Part shown: one piece after another, positions 47,499 through 56,177 of the stretch
Layout of the letters: each line of letters starts with the position of its first letter
Position numbering within the stretch: position 1 is the stretch's first letter
NCBI RefSeq assembly: GCF_042666235.1
Contig: NZ_JBHTFQ010000007.1
Location: 1-64,000 of the forward strand
Direction: 5' to 3'
DNA: 64,000 nt
Source of the DNA: Halodurantibacterium daqingensis
GTDB taxonomy: Bacteria > Pseudomonadota > Alphaproteobacteria > Rhodobacterales > Rhodobacteraceae
Position numbers and translations under genes: made by a program
The notes under the pieces: model-generated
Database searches by the model: none
Told to the model about the DNA's origin: nothing
Seen by the model: the letters and a program-made list of their open reading frames with translations, nothing else

Positions 47499-47858
47499 AT
47501 GAAACTAGGGAACATGTCTGTGCCCGGGGAATGCGCTCGGATCACGCCGATTCTGTCACGCGTCGGCGACAAGTGGACCGTGCTGATCATCCTGATCCTG
47601 TCCGAGCATCCAAAACGCTTCAACCAGATCCGCCGCGAGGTCGAAGACATCTCGCAGCGGATGCTGACCATGACGCTGCGTGGGTTGGAGCGGGACGGCT
47701 TGGTGGCGCGGAAGGTCTATGCCGACAAGAACCCGCCTTGGGTGGAATACCGGCTGACCGATCTGGGCCAGACGCTTGTGGCGCCGCTGTTTGCACTTTG
47801 CGAATGGGCGGCTGAAAATTGCGACACAATCGACGCCAATGCCGCGCGGGCATCGTAA
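47499..47858 (+). CDS. HxlR family winged-helix regulator
   Basis: A 119-residue regulator with the HxlR signature RVGDKWTVLIILIL, FNQIRREVEDISQRMLTMTLRGLERDGLV (in part) and a beta wing (PPWVEYRLTDLGQTL). HxlR proteins often sense reactive electrophiles or small molecules. It is divergent from the exported amidohydrolase gene. AAGGAG lies nine bases upstream of its start. Confidence 0.88.
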   Translation: MKLGNMSVPGECARITPILSRVGDKWTVLIILILSEHPKRFNQIRREVEDISQRMLTMTLRGLERDGLVARKVYADKNPPWVEYRLTDLGQTLVAPLFALCEWAAENCDTIDANAARAS

Positions 47859-47942
47859 AGGGCGTATTTTGTTAAGAAACACTTCCTTGATTGAACCCTG
47901 AACTGCTGATTCAATTCCAGTGATCGAAGGTGACGATCGGCA

Positions 47943-48158
47943 ATGATGGGGCCCGGGCAGGAGGCTCAGCCGGCGCTGTTTTACGAGTTCTCGCTTGAGG
48001 ATCACATTCCACAAGATCACCTACTTCGATCCATCGAGCGGTTCGTCGATCGGAGCAGCATCCGTGCCCATCTTGTAGATTTCTACAGCCACACCGGCCG
48101 TCCCTCCGTCGCTCCCGAACTGATGATCCGGATGCTTCTGGTCGGCTATTGCTTCGGC
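47943..48158 (+). pseudogene. IS1182-family transposase N-terminal fragment
   Basis: The frame reads ALFYEFSLEDHIPQDHLLRSIERFVD and SHTGRPSVAPELMIRMLLVGYCFG, which is the N-terminal part of IS1182/IS5-type transposases (quoted in pieces). It stops matching abruptly near 48158, where sequence of an iron-sulfur oxidoreductase gene on the other strand begins. The transposase catalytic domain is missing. Confidence 0.8.
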
Positions 48159-48420
48159 AGTCGTCCTGCACGGCCCGGCCCTCGGGCGTCGCGCCGATGG
48201 CTTCGATGGTGGTGATCTGGCCCTCGCCCACATCGGCGACGGCGAACTGGCAGGAACGGGTGGCCATCCCGTCCAGATGCACGGTGCAGGCGCCGACGCC
48301 GCAGCCGCACTTGGTGCCGGTCAGGCCCAGGCTTTCGCGCAGGACCCAGAGCAGCGGCATGTCCTTCGGGGCCGTCACCTCGTGCCGGCGGCCGTTGATG
48401 GAAAGAGTGAAGTCGGTCAC
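48156..48420 (-). pseudogene. [2Fe-2S] oxidoreductase small subunit (IorA/CoxS type), truncated
   Basis: The GTG-started frame reads SINGRRHEVTAPKDMPLLWV and GTKCGCGVGACTVHLDGMATRSC, carrying the plant-type [2Fe-2S] ligands C-x4-C-x2-C-x11-C. It breaks off after TPEGRAVQ at the IS1182 fragment, before the second [2Fe-2S] domain. The family's partner is a molybdopterin subunit, absent here. It follows the SDR gene on the same strand and was presumably inactivated by the insertion. Confidence 0.82.
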
Positions 48421-48479
48421 GATCTGGGTCTCCCTGTTGTGCCGGGGCGGCAGCCGGAGGACCCCGGCTGCCCGCGGGA

Positions 48480-49223
48480 TCACGCCGCCTTTGCCAAGGC
48501 TACGGCGTCGGCGCCGGCGGGATAGCGCAGCCGGTCGGACGGGTCGGTCGCCGCCAGCCAGACCGCCTCGGCCACATCGCTTTCGCGGGTCGTCGGGCCG
48601 GGGTTGGCGTAGCCCGCGAAGATCGGCGCGGCGAAGTCGGAATAGGCCGCGGGGATCAGATCGGTCGCCGGAACCTCGGTGTTCGAGGCGAAGCGGGTCG
48701 TCGGCCCGTAGCCCGGCTCGACCAGCCGCGCCCGGATGCCGAAGGCGCCCAGTTCGTGCGCCAGGGAGCCGGTGAAGCCCTGGATCGCCTGCTTACTGGC
48801 AGTATAGGCCGAGGCCAGCGGCATGGGCGCCAGCGTCGCGCTGGAGGTGACGTTGACGATGACGCCCGAGCGGCGCTGGCGCATGCCGGGAATGATCGCC
48901 TGACACATGGCCATGACGCCGAAGGTATTCGTCTCGAACACCTTGCGGACATGGGCCATCGGTGTGGCCTCGAAGGCACCGACGACACCGATACCGGCAT
49001 TGTTGACCAGGACATCGACCGGGCCGGCCTCCGCGACGGCGGCGGCGATGCTGCTTGGGTCCGTGACATCGAGCGCGAGCAGCCGCAAATGTTCCGACCG
49101 GGGCAGCAGCCCCGCATCGGGCCGACGCATGGTGGCGACGACGGACCAGCCGTTGGAGAGGAAGTGACGGGCAGTTTCAAGGCCATAGCCGGAAGAACTG
49201 CCAGTGATCAGGATGGTTTTCAA
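48480..49223 (-). CDS. Short-chain dehydrogenase/reductase
   Basis: The 247-residue NAD(P)-dependent oxidoreductase has the Rossmann motif TGSSSGYGLE, NNAG, and the catalytic Ser...YxxxK (VTSSATLAPMPLASAYTASK, in part). The TTG at 49223 (LKTILITG) is preferred because GGAGGT lies just upstream; an ATG at 49268 would add 15 unusual residues. It lies between an AraC regulator and the truncated [2Fe-2S] gene on the same strand. The substrate is unknown. Confidence 0.88.
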   Translation of the reverse strand: MKTILITGSSSGYGLETARHFLSNGWSVVATMRRPDAGLLPRSEHLRLLALDVTDPSSIAAAVAEAGPVDVLVNNAGIGVVGAFEATPMAHVRKVFETNTFGVMAMCQAIIPGMRQRRSGVIVNVTSSATLAPMPLASAYTASKQAIQGFTGSLAHELGAFGIRARLVEPGYGPTTRFASNTEVPATDLIPAAYSDFAAPIFAGYANPGPTTRESDVAEAVWLAATDPSDRLRYPAGADAVALAKAA

Positions 49224-49363
49224 TTCAGACCTCCATTCATTGGGATAGTCCGAATATGCCGTCGTCAAAATGGACGGTCTATGCTCGATGATCCTTCATT
49301 TGTTATCAGTCGTCCAGACCTGGTCCGTGGCGCAATCACGCCGGGCGGAGCCAACACCGTCCG

Positions 49364-50284
49364 TCAGGACGCTGGGGCGACGGCGTCGGCCGCCCCCTTC
49401 GCATACCGGCCGGGCGACACGCCGAGGCGCTTGCGGAACGCCGTGCTGAATGCACTGGCCGAGTCGTACCCGATCTCGTCCGCAATCCTGTCCAGGGTCT
49501 TCTCCCCGCACAGCAGCGCGTCCTTGGCGAGCGCCATCCGCCACCGTGCGAGATACTCGATGGGGCCGCAGCCAAGCACCTCGCTGAACCGGGCGGCGAA
49601 AGCCGATCTGGAGGACCCGGCGAGCTTAGCCAGGTCGGCCACGGTCCACGTCCGCCGCACATCGGAATGAATGGCGCGGAGCACGCGGGCGAGCGTCGGA
49701 TCGCGCAGGCCGTTCAGGAGCCCCGCCCTGGGGTCATGGCTGTCGATGCCCTGCCAGCGGAGCGCCTCGACCAGAAGCACTTCCAGCAGGCGGCGCAGGA
49801 TCATTTCCTTGCCCGGGTCGTCATGGGCGCATTCCTCCATGACCAGTTCGACCAGCCGCCCCAGCCGCTGCGAACGGCCCAGAGTCGCCGGGATCAGGAC
49901 CATCCTGGGCAACAGCGCAATGAGCAGGGGGGCATTGATCCTTTCAATGCAGAATGTCCCCCCGAGCGAGACGAAATCCGGATCGCCGTCCTGATCTCCG
50001 TGGCGCACGGCGACATCGCCCGGCAGTCCGGGCAGGCACTCCACACCGGGCTGACTGCTGATCGTGAAGGGCGGTGTCGTCGGCAGAAGCAGGAAGTCCC
50101 CTCGGGCGATCCTAACCGGCGGCTCACCGTCCAGCGCCAGCCAGCATTCGCCGTCCAGCACGATCGTGAAGCCCGGGGCATCGTGCGCATCGTATCGCAC
50201 GCCCCATGTGCCCCGTCCCGTGATCGGCTTCGATACGGCCGCAGAGGGACGCAGCAAGGAAACAATGTCGCTAAGTGGGTCCAC
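49364..50284 (-). CDS. AraC family transcriptional regulator with cupin_6 domain
   Basis: The 306-residue protein has an N-terminal cupin_6 ligand-binding domain (GRGTWGVRYDAHDAPGFTIVL, in part; GDFLLLPTTPPFTI) and a C-terminal AraC double helix-turn-helix (WTVADLAKLAGSSRSAFAARF, IADEIGYDSASAFSTAFRKR). It probably controls the downstream SDR and oxidoreductase genes on the same strand. Confidence 0.9.
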   Translation of the reverse strand: MDPLSDIVSLLRPSAAVSKPITGRGTWGVRYDAHDAPGFTIVLDGECWLALDGEPPVRIARGDFLLLPTTPPFTISSQPGVECLPGLPGDVAVRHGDQDGDPDFVSLGGTFCIERINAPLLIALLPRMVLIPATLGRSQRLGRLVELVMEECAHDDPGKEMILRRLLEVLLVEALRWQGIDSHDPRAGLLNGLRDPTLARVLRAIHSDVRRTWTVADLAKLAGSSRSAFAARFSEVLGCGPIEYLARWRMALAKDALLCGEKTLDRIADEIGYDSASAFSTAFRKRLGVSPGRYAKGAADAVAPAS

Positions 50285-50689
50285 CCGGACAGTCCGCCAT
50301 TTTTGCGCTAGTCTTTGTTACCAAAGGTCCGGAGAATTGTCGATGTCGGGCAGGCGATTCAGGTCGGAACCCTTGGCCGCTGGTCAGAGAAGGTTGTCTT
50401 TCAGGCCCATGCCCTCCGCCACTTACCCTTTTCAAGTCGTTGCTTTGGCTTGACTTTTTTGCGCGCCTTTGCGTCACGGTAGCGAGCGCGGTAGCGGATG
50501 GTAGAGCTTGGCATCAGCAGCGCCGCCGGCCGTCGTTTCAGTTTAGCCGGATCTGCCCTCCTCCCCAAGCGGGAAGTCCGCCTGTTTCTGGCACGTCCCT
50601 TACTCTGCCAGCGTTGTCGCGAAGCCGATCAGCGGCCTCAGCACTTCGCTCAGGTGTGTCCCGGTCAGCTCTCCCTCTGCCTCGAGACA
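50285..50689. other. Gene-poor stretch upstream of the AraC gene
   Basis: No complete gene is seen in these 405 bases. Short open frames here give Arg/Ser-rich translations. The sequence beyond 50480 leads into an IS3 transposase fragment and may be degraded mobile-element DNA. Confidence 0.4.
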
Positions 50690-50806
50690 ATCAGCGATCG
50701 CGTCGACGTCGCCGCGGTGGACGCCTTGATCAGGATCTACGGAAAACCGGCCTGCATCGTCTCGGACAATGGCACCGAGTTCACCAGCAAGGCCATCCTG
50801 AAATGA
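50690..50806 (+). pseudogene. IS3-family transposase core fragment
   Basis: The frame reads VDALIRIYGKPACIVSDNGTEFTSKAILK, the rve integrase core segment containing the second catalytic Asp and the conserved SDNGTEFTS (quoted in part of a 30-residue match). Sequence before and after does not continue the transposase. It is a short relic between the AraC locus and unknown genes. Confidence 0.75.
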
Positions 50807-50957
50807 CCGGCAAGAGTGATCCAGGCGAGTCGCCACCAGCAGCGCGTAGCTGCGGCGCGGAGTAGCGGGTGATAAGAGAAGACGCTTCCCAATCAAGGGA
50901 AGAGCCGAGAAAGTACGATGATCCGAGAATGGCAGACGTGTTGGGCGGGGCGGGAGG

Positions 50958-51215
50958 TTACGCGTCCTCAATCCTGTCACCGAACTCGATCTCAAGCAGA
51001 TCGGTGAGGCCGTGTTCTTCGGCCCAGTGCATCGCTTCCTCGGCGGTCATGGGCGTGATCCTCTTCCGCGCGCTCGTCTGAAGGTTTGGCGACATGCCGG
51101 CCAGGCCGGCGGCATCTTCGTGACCGAGCTCCCAAGCCTCGACCACGCGGAGAAAAGCCTTCAGCGCGATGCGGTCAAGACTGCCGGCGTTCGGCGTGGA
51201 ATCTGAGGCCTGCAT
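50958..51215 (-). CDS. Small protein with Xre/MbcA/ParS antitoxin-like N-terminus
   Basis: An 85-residue protein. LDRIALKAFLRVVEAWELGHEDAAGL resembles the N-terminal helix-turn-helix of Xre/MbcA/ParS-type antitoxins (shown in part), but the expected C-terminal toxin-binding domain is absent. Instead it ends with TAEEAMHWAEEHGLTDLLE. GGAGAT lies near the start. It could be a truncated antitoxin or an unrelated small protein. No toxin gene is recognisable next to it. Confidence is low. Confidence 0.4.
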   Translation of the reverse strand: MQASDSTPNAGSLDRIALKAFLRVVEAWELGHEDAAGLAGMSPNLQTSARKRITPMTAEEAMHWAEEHGLTDLLEIEFGDRIEDA

Positions 51216-51356
51216 TGAGATCTCCTGTTGAACAGCTCGCGCGTTGACGCCAGCCCCTGAGGATGGCCTGCGTGACGGGGCCGAGCTGATGCGGCGCCCC
51301 CCAAGCCTGGCTGATCTTTGTCGCAGCGGGATGCATCGAGAGCATGGTGGAAGAGA

Positions 51357-51647
51357 TCAAGGCCCATCGGGAGCGGCATAACGGCCGTCATCGCCCTCGA
51401 TGGCGTAATCATCCTGATCATATTCGTCCGATGCTTCCGACGGGGGTGATTGCGTAATGTCCGCCGTGACAGCCGCGGCCGAAAAACGACCGAGGTCGGC
51501 GCTGTCGTCTGACGCGCGCTCGCGGCCCTCATGTTCGACCGCTTCCTTGAGCCGCATATCCGGCGGGTTAGGAACGACATCCTCCAGTGCCGGCCGAGAA
51601 TGTGCGGCAAGGGCCGCGAGCGCTTCGTAGACTTCAGCCGGGTACAT
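51357..51647 (-). CDS. Hypothetical acidic small protein
   Basis: A 96-residue acidic protein (MYPAEVYEALAALAAHSRPA...) with GAGGT before its ATG. No domain recognised. It lies upstream of the antitoxin-like gene on the same strand in a relic-rich region, so it may be a remnant. The gaps on either side (51216-51356, 51648-51789) hold nothing I can name. Confidence 0.35.
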   Translation of the reverse strand: MYPAEVYEALAALAAHSRPALEDVVPNPPDMRLKEAVEHEGRERASDDSADLGRFSAAAVTADITQSPPSEASDEYDQDDYAIEGDDGRYAAPDGP

Positions 51648-51789
51648 ACACTTACCTCACGTAAAGCTTCGAGGTCCTTCCCATCGGGCTGACCTACCCA
51701 TCTGTAAATCTGGGTCGGGGATCATCAGGACGGACAGCCGGTTCCGAGCCTGCCCAAAAGCCTCATCTAGCACGAGCATTTCCAAGTAC

Positions 51790-52060
51790 CATAATGATGT
51801 TCGTGTTCAAGAGCATTGCCTTGTCTGCGACGGCCAAAGGAAGTCGCAGCGTCACAGTGGTTGGCGCCTATGCTCGCGCGCGTGCTTCCACGCGATCGTT
51901 GAAGGGCGACGTGCCCTACCGGATGCTCTCGAACCGCCTACCTAGGGGAGGCGGTCCACAAGGGCGAGAGAGCTTCCCCGGCGAGCACGACGCCATCATC
52001 GACTGCGAAACGTGGGATCGCGGAGCTCTCTTGTTCAGAGAGCTCCGCCTGAACGGCCAG
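51790..52060 (+). pseudogene. Serine recombinase fragment (right relic), frameshifted
   Basis: YRMLSNR in one frame, YLGEAVHKGE in the next frame, then SFPGEHDAIIDCETWDR back in the first frame together match the recombinase-domain block LxxLLxNRxYxGExxHKGxxYPGEHxxIxDxxxWDxV. Two small frameshifts show decay. This block normally follows directly after the segment preserved at 36.8-37.1 kb, so both may derive from one gene or element. Confidence 0.65.
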
Positions 52061-52157
52061 CGGCGCAACTGGGCGCCGACGCGCCTCGGCGCGGTGACCC
52101 ATGAATTGACAAAACGGGACGGGTCCAAGGGGCTTGGCCGGGACTTTGTCATGGGCG

Positions 52158-52530
52158 TCACGAAGGCCGAAGGCGTATCCGGACCAGATCAACATTTGCC
52201 AGCTCTCGCATCGCCTTGAGCGCCGACTGACGGCCGTGGATATGTTTTCCCGGAGACGATTGCCCGATGCAGCGCTGCCGCCGGATAGAAGCGAGCCTCG
52301 ATGTCATTCTCGATCCGATTCACCACAAGACGGTGCTCCAACCAAAGATGCGGCTTGGTCTTCTCGTGCTTTTCGAACATCAGACTGACGCGCTCCCCTG
52401 AGGTCGAGCGCAGAAGATAGCGCGCGACCAGCTTGCCCTGGGGACCGGCAGGATGCTCGACCGCGTGTCGGTCGAGCAATGCCAGGCATGCAGCTTTCAA
52501 CTCCTTCCGGGGCATGGCCATCGTGGTCAT
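52158..52530 (-). pseudogene. Small partner of the DUF262 gene, single-base frameshift
   Basis: The present frame (113 aa, ending at 52189) reads well through AALHRAIVSGK, then turns to low-quality sequence after a run of four A residues (plus-strand TTTT at 52245-52248). Removing one A restores HIHGRQSALKAMRELANVDL and a stop at 52158. The start overlaps the DUF262 stop by four bases, so the two were translated together. The N-terminal half resembles a small beta-rich protein of unknown function. It may be a true frameshift or a sequencing error. Confidence 0.55.
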
Positions 52531-54296
52531 GCCGGAACCTTGCCAAGCCGTTCCAGCAGGCGCTCCCGGATCAGTTTCTCACGCTCGCGCACAAATTCAG
52601 GCAACGTCAGGACGTCGCAAAGGTCCAGTCGACGGGGGATCATGTGCTGTTCGTAAAAGTCGGAACGACGCCCCGTGATCCAGGACCTGAACTGCAACGC
52701 TCCTTTCTCGATGTTTTCGTCACCCCGCAGGAGCTGAAGATTGCCCAGGCGGTTCACGGCGCCGAGGATTTCTTGTATCCGATGCTCCGGCAGGTTGCGC
52801 CCGCGCAGGACGTTCTTCTGAGCGGCGGCCTGCGGGATGATGTGGTCCGACTGCCAGGTCGATCCGTGCCAGTCGATCCCGGGATAGAGGAGCGACAGGG
52901 CCACAAATGTGCGTGGCTTGCCATACTGCAGATCCAGCAGTTCCTCTATGGTGCGTTCGTCTACCTGCGACAGGCGCCCGCCCTTCGCCATCGCATCGAA
53001 CAGCTTCTGCTTCGGAAAGTCCCGGCCAACCCGCAAATGATCCCGAAGCGCGGCCCGGGCCATTGTGATGGCCATGTCGGACTGCCCGGCGAAGGCGCCG
53101 ACGAGCAGGCTGTTCAAGAGCCAGTAGTGCATGTTCGCCGCATTGACCTGCTCAAACTCGCTCGTGCCGCGGAAATCGAAACCCGGTGTGTTGTAGATGT
53201 AGTAGACGAGCGGCAGCGTTGCGTTCAGCGATCCGAGATTATCCTGTGTCAGCCCGTGACGGTTAAGAAGCCGGAAGGTGTTCTCGATCGCCTGCTTGAT
53301 CCGCGACCAGTTGCTTTCGATCGTCGCGATGGCCTCACCCGTAAAGTTCTTCACGTTGTAGGCAACGTCATAGTCGCACAGGACCAGGCTGGCCTTAAGA
53401 ACCAGATCGCGCGTGATCTTGTTCGGCGCGGCAAGACCTTTGTTGATGAACTCGACGAAACCGATGATCTCGTCACGCGCGGAACCGCTGGACCATTTCG
53501 ACGTGATCATCGACATCAGCAGGTCCGCCTTCGACAGCTTGGTGCCACCATCATTCGCCCGCACGAAGATGTCGAGGACCCGGTCGGGCGACTGGTCGGT
53601 CTCTGTATAGAAGTTCACCGCTTCCTCTCTCCAGACCACCCGGTGCAGGCTCCGCAGCGTTTCCTCCGCCAGGTCGCGCTCCCACGCCGATACGCCCGGG
53701 TGCAGTTCGTCCTTCACCTTGGCAATCAGCCCCTCGAGCCGCTCCTCCGTGGCGTAGTCCAGAATCGAGCCTACCTTGAACCAGTGTCGGCGGTTGTTGT
53801 TCACCGGACGCCGCTCCATAAACGCCAGCCCGTAGGTGATGCCGAACTCGTTCTCGCCATCGTCATCGGCGCTTCTGGGGTCTGGATCTTTCAGCAGGTC
53901 AATGAACAGGGACTTTGCCGACCATGCAGCAGCGTTACTATGGCGGGCGCCTTTTGCCCTTTCCGAAAACGTCCCTCGCAAGCCAATGAGCAGCGAGGTC
54001 AGCCGCTGCTGGCCATCCAGCACAAGGACAACTTGCCGACCCTCTGCGCTGGTTGCCTCGTTCGCCACGTCCGGCCGGTAGTTCTCGATGAACTTGTAGC
54101 ACCTGATCTCGGCCTTGGTCTCTTCGTCAACCGCCCAGAACATGAAGCTGCTGATCGGATAACCTTTCAACAGGGAGTCGAAGAGCGCCACGACCTGCGA
54201 CGAGGACCACACATAAGGGCGTTGAATGGCGGGCAGAAAGTAGCTCCGGTTCACGTCGTCGATGACGTCACCGATTGTTCGGGATGCATAGGGCAT
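52527..54296 (-). CDS. DUF262/DUF1524 protein, GmrSD-like type IV restriction enzyme
   Basis: The 589-residue protein has an N-terminal DUF262 ParB-like nucleotidase domain (RTIGDVIDDVNRSYFLPAIQRPYVW, in part; LVLDGQQRLTSLLIG) and a C-terminal DUF1524 HNH nuclease (SDHIIPQAAAQKN, then NRLGNLQLL). This pairing is that of GmrSD enzymes, which attack phage DNA with glucosylated hydroxymethylcytosine. ATG 54296 begins at the conserved MPYASRTIGD; longer upstream reading is not supported. A small partner gene overlaps its end. Specificity here is unknown. Confidence 0.85.
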   Translation of the reverse strand: MPYASRTIGDVIDDVNRSYFLPAIQRPYVWSSSQVVALFDSLLKGYPISSFMFWAVDEETKAEIRCYKFIENYRPDVANEATSAEGRQVVLVLDGQQRLTSLLIGLRGTFSERAKGARHSNAAAWSAKSLFIDLLKDPDPRSADDDGENEFGITYGLAFMERRPVNNNRRHWFKVGSILDYATEERLEGLIAKVKDELHPGVSAWERDLAEETLRSLHRVVWREEAVNFYTETDQSPDRVLDIFVRANDGGTKLSKADLLMSMITSKWSSGSARDEIIGFVEFINKGLAAPNKITRDLVLKASLVLCDYDVAYNVKNFTGEAIATIESNWSRIKQAIENTFRLLNRHGLTQDNLGSLNATLPLVYYIYNTPGFDFRGTSEFEQVNAANMHYWLLNSLLVGAFAGQSDMAITMARAALRDHLRVGRDFPKQKLFDAMAKGGRLSQVDERTIEELLDLQYGKPRTFVALSLLYPGIDWHGSTWQSDHIIPQAAAQKNVLRGRNLPEHRIQEILGAVNRLGNLQLLRGDENIEKGALQFRSWITGRRSDFYEQHMIPRRLDLCDVLTLPEFVREREKLIRERLLERLGKVPA

Positions 54297-54448
54297 GAGT
54301 GCGATTTTCTGAAAAGGGTCTGGTGATGATGCAGGCCGATCATGAGCGCTAGCGTTAGATAGGCGTGCTGCGGATCGTCGCTCCGGCTGCGAGCTTTCTG
54401 GTCGACGATTTCCGTCAGCTGATCTTGCGCGGGTTTGTGTGAAGACAT
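54251..54448 (-). CDS. Possible small upstream gene overlapping the DUF262 start
   Basis: A 65-residue frame (MSSHKPAQDQLTEIVDQKAR...) overlaps the DUF262 gene start by 46 bases. Its composition (DDPQHAYLTLALMIGLHHHQTLF) looks protein-like, but the ribosome binding site is poor and no family is known. It may be a leader or chance frame. The rest of the gap to imuB (54449-54692) holds the LexA box. Confidence 0.25.
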   Translation of the reverse strand: MSSHKPAQDQLTEIVDQKARSRSDDPQHAYLTLALMIGLHHHQTLFRKSHSCPMHPEQSVTSSTT

Positions 54449-54651
54449 CCTTATCTGGCAGCATCATACACAACTAGAACAACTGTTCGTGGCCAGCTGT
54501 CAAGCTGTGCGGGATGCCTCCCGCCATGGACCGCCGCAATGATCTTCTTGTCACCGGGGGGAAGTGCCGCAGTCGAGACCCGCTGGCAGTGCGCGCCTCT
54601 GGCCGGCTCCGGACCGGAGGACTCGACTCTGCAACGCTGGACTCTTATCAA

Positions 54652-54666
54652 GAACAAAAGCGGAAC
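54652..54666. promoter_or_regulatory. LexA (SOS) box upstream of imuB
   Basis: GAAC-AAAAGCG-GAAC is GAAC-N7-GAAC, the reverse of the alphaproteobacterial LexA box GTTC-N7-GTTC. It lies 26 bp before the imuB start, so DNA damage should induce imuB and the coupled dnaE2. Confidence 0.75.
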
Positions 54667-54692
54667 ATCAGGGGAATGGGATCTGCGCTAGG

Positions 54693-56177
54693 ATGGCTCG
54701 TCGCCTGCTTTCGATATGGTTTCCGCGGCTGGCCAGCGACCGGGCGCTGCGGAAACGTCCGGTTGACGGGCCTTTCGCGCTCAGCCTCCGGGGCGGGAAC
54801 AGCGAGCATCTGCACTGCCTGAACCATGTGGCCGAGGCGCGGGGCCTTTTCCGGGGAATGCCGCTTGCGGATGCGCGCGCGATTTGTCCCGATCTGTCGA
54901 CTCGCCCCGCCGATCCTGCGGCCGAGGGGGTGGCGCTGGCCATGCTCTGCCGCTGGGCTGGGCGCTATGCGCCGATGGTGGCGCGCGACGGCAGCGACGG
55001 GCTGATCGCCGATATCACCGGGGTGGGGCATCTCTTTGGCGGCGAGGCGGCGCTGCGGGACGATCTGCAGGGCCGGCTGTCGCGGGCCGGCATGACGGCG
55101 GTCAGTGCCATTGCCCCCACCCGTGGCGCGGCCTTTGCCCTTGCCCGCCATGGCGGCGGGGGCATCCTGCCGGAGGGGGATCTGGCCCGGGGGCTCGCGC
55201 CGCTGCCGGTCACGGCGCTCCGGATCGATCACGAGACGGCGGAACGGCTGCGCCGGCTGGGGCTGGGGCGCATCGGCGATCTGATCCCCTTGCCGCGCGC
55301 GCCGATGGCCCGGCGCTTCGGGCAGGGCCTTGTGCTCCGGCTCGATCAGGCGCTGGGGCATCAGCCCGAGCCGGTCGGCGCCGAACCGGAAGCCCCGCAT
55401 TACGGCGTGCGCCTGACCCTGCCGGAACCCATCGGGCTGCAGGCGGATGTCATGGCGGGGCTCGCACGCCTGCTCGAACGGCTCTGCGAGCGGCTGGTCC
55501 GCCACGGCGCTGGTGCCCGCCGGTTGCGGCTGGACCTGCGGCGGGTGGATGGCGCGGCGGTGCAGGTGGAAATCGGTCTGGCGCGTGCGATGCGCGACCC
55601 GGTGCGGATGGCGGCGCTCTTTGCCCGCGGGATCGAAGAGGTCGATGCGGGCTTTGGCATCGATGCAATGCGGCTTGACGCGCCGCTGGTCGAACCGATG
55701 GCCGCGCGACAGACCGGCATGGCGCAGCGGGCGGCCAATGCGACAGACGGAGAGGAGGCGCTGGCCGATCTTCTCAGCCGGCTCGGAAACCGGATCGGGT
55801 TCGACCGCATCCTGCGCTTCCAGCCGGCCGGGAGCCTTGTGCCCGAGCGGAGTTTCCTGCTGGTGCCCGCCGACTGTTCGCAGCCCCTCCCGATCGTGCC
55901 GGAAGGGTTGCTGCGCCCGATCACGATCTTCCCTCCCGAACCGATCATGGCCCGGGGTCCACGTCCGCCGGCCCGGTTCCGCTGGCGGCGGATGATGCTG
56001 ACGAGCCTGCGGGCGCTGGGGCCGGAACGGATCACGCCGGAATGGTGGCTGGACGATCCCGCCTGGCGCAGCGGCCTGCGCGACTACTGGCGGGTCGAGA
56101 CCGGGGAGGGGCTGCGGCTCTGGCTGTTCCATACGCCGCAGGATCCGGGCTGGTATGTGCAGGGGGAATTCGCATGA
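54693..56177 (+). CDS. imuB: Y-family polymerase homologue ImuB
   Basis: ImuB is the catalytically inactive Y-family member that bridges DnaE2, ImuA and the sliding clamp in the mutagenic SOS repair complex. The 494-residue protein starts with RRLLSIWFPRLASDRAL, in which the usual first catalytic Asp is replaced, and has the palm/thumb blocks GLIADITGVGHLFGGE, TRGAAFALARHG and LRRLGLGRIGDLIPLPR. ATG 54693 was chosen by start similarity; a LexA box is 26 bp upstream. imuA, which usually precedes imuB, is absent. The stop overlaps dnaE2 (ATGA). Confidence 0.9.
   Translation: MARRLLSIWFPRLASDRALRKRPVDGPFALSLRGGNSEHLHCLNHVAEARGLFRGMPLADARAICPDLSTRPADPAAEGVALAMLCRWAGRYAPMVARDGSDGLIADITGVGHLFGGEAALRDDLQGRLSRAGMTAVSAIAPTRGAAFALARHGGGGILPEGDLARGLAPLPVTALRIDHETAERLRRLGLGRIGDLIPLPRAPMARRFGQGLVLRLDQALGHQPEPVGAEPEAPHYGVRLTLPEPIGLQADVMAGLARLLERLCERLVRHGAGARRLRLDLRRVDGAAVQVEIGLARAMRDPVRMAALFARGIEEVDAGFGIDAMRLDAPLVEPMAARQTGMAQRAANATDGEEALADLLSRLGNRIGFDRILRFQPAGSLVPERSFLLVPADCSQPLPIVPEGLLRPITIFPPEPIMARGPRPPARFRWRRMMLTSLRALGPERITPEWWLDDPAWRSGLRDYWRVETGEGLRLWLFHTPQDPGWYVQGEFA

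Noticed and set aside
50285..50865. A complete IS element around the transposase fragment
   Set aside because: Only about 35 residues match an integrase core and no terminal inverted repeats were found.
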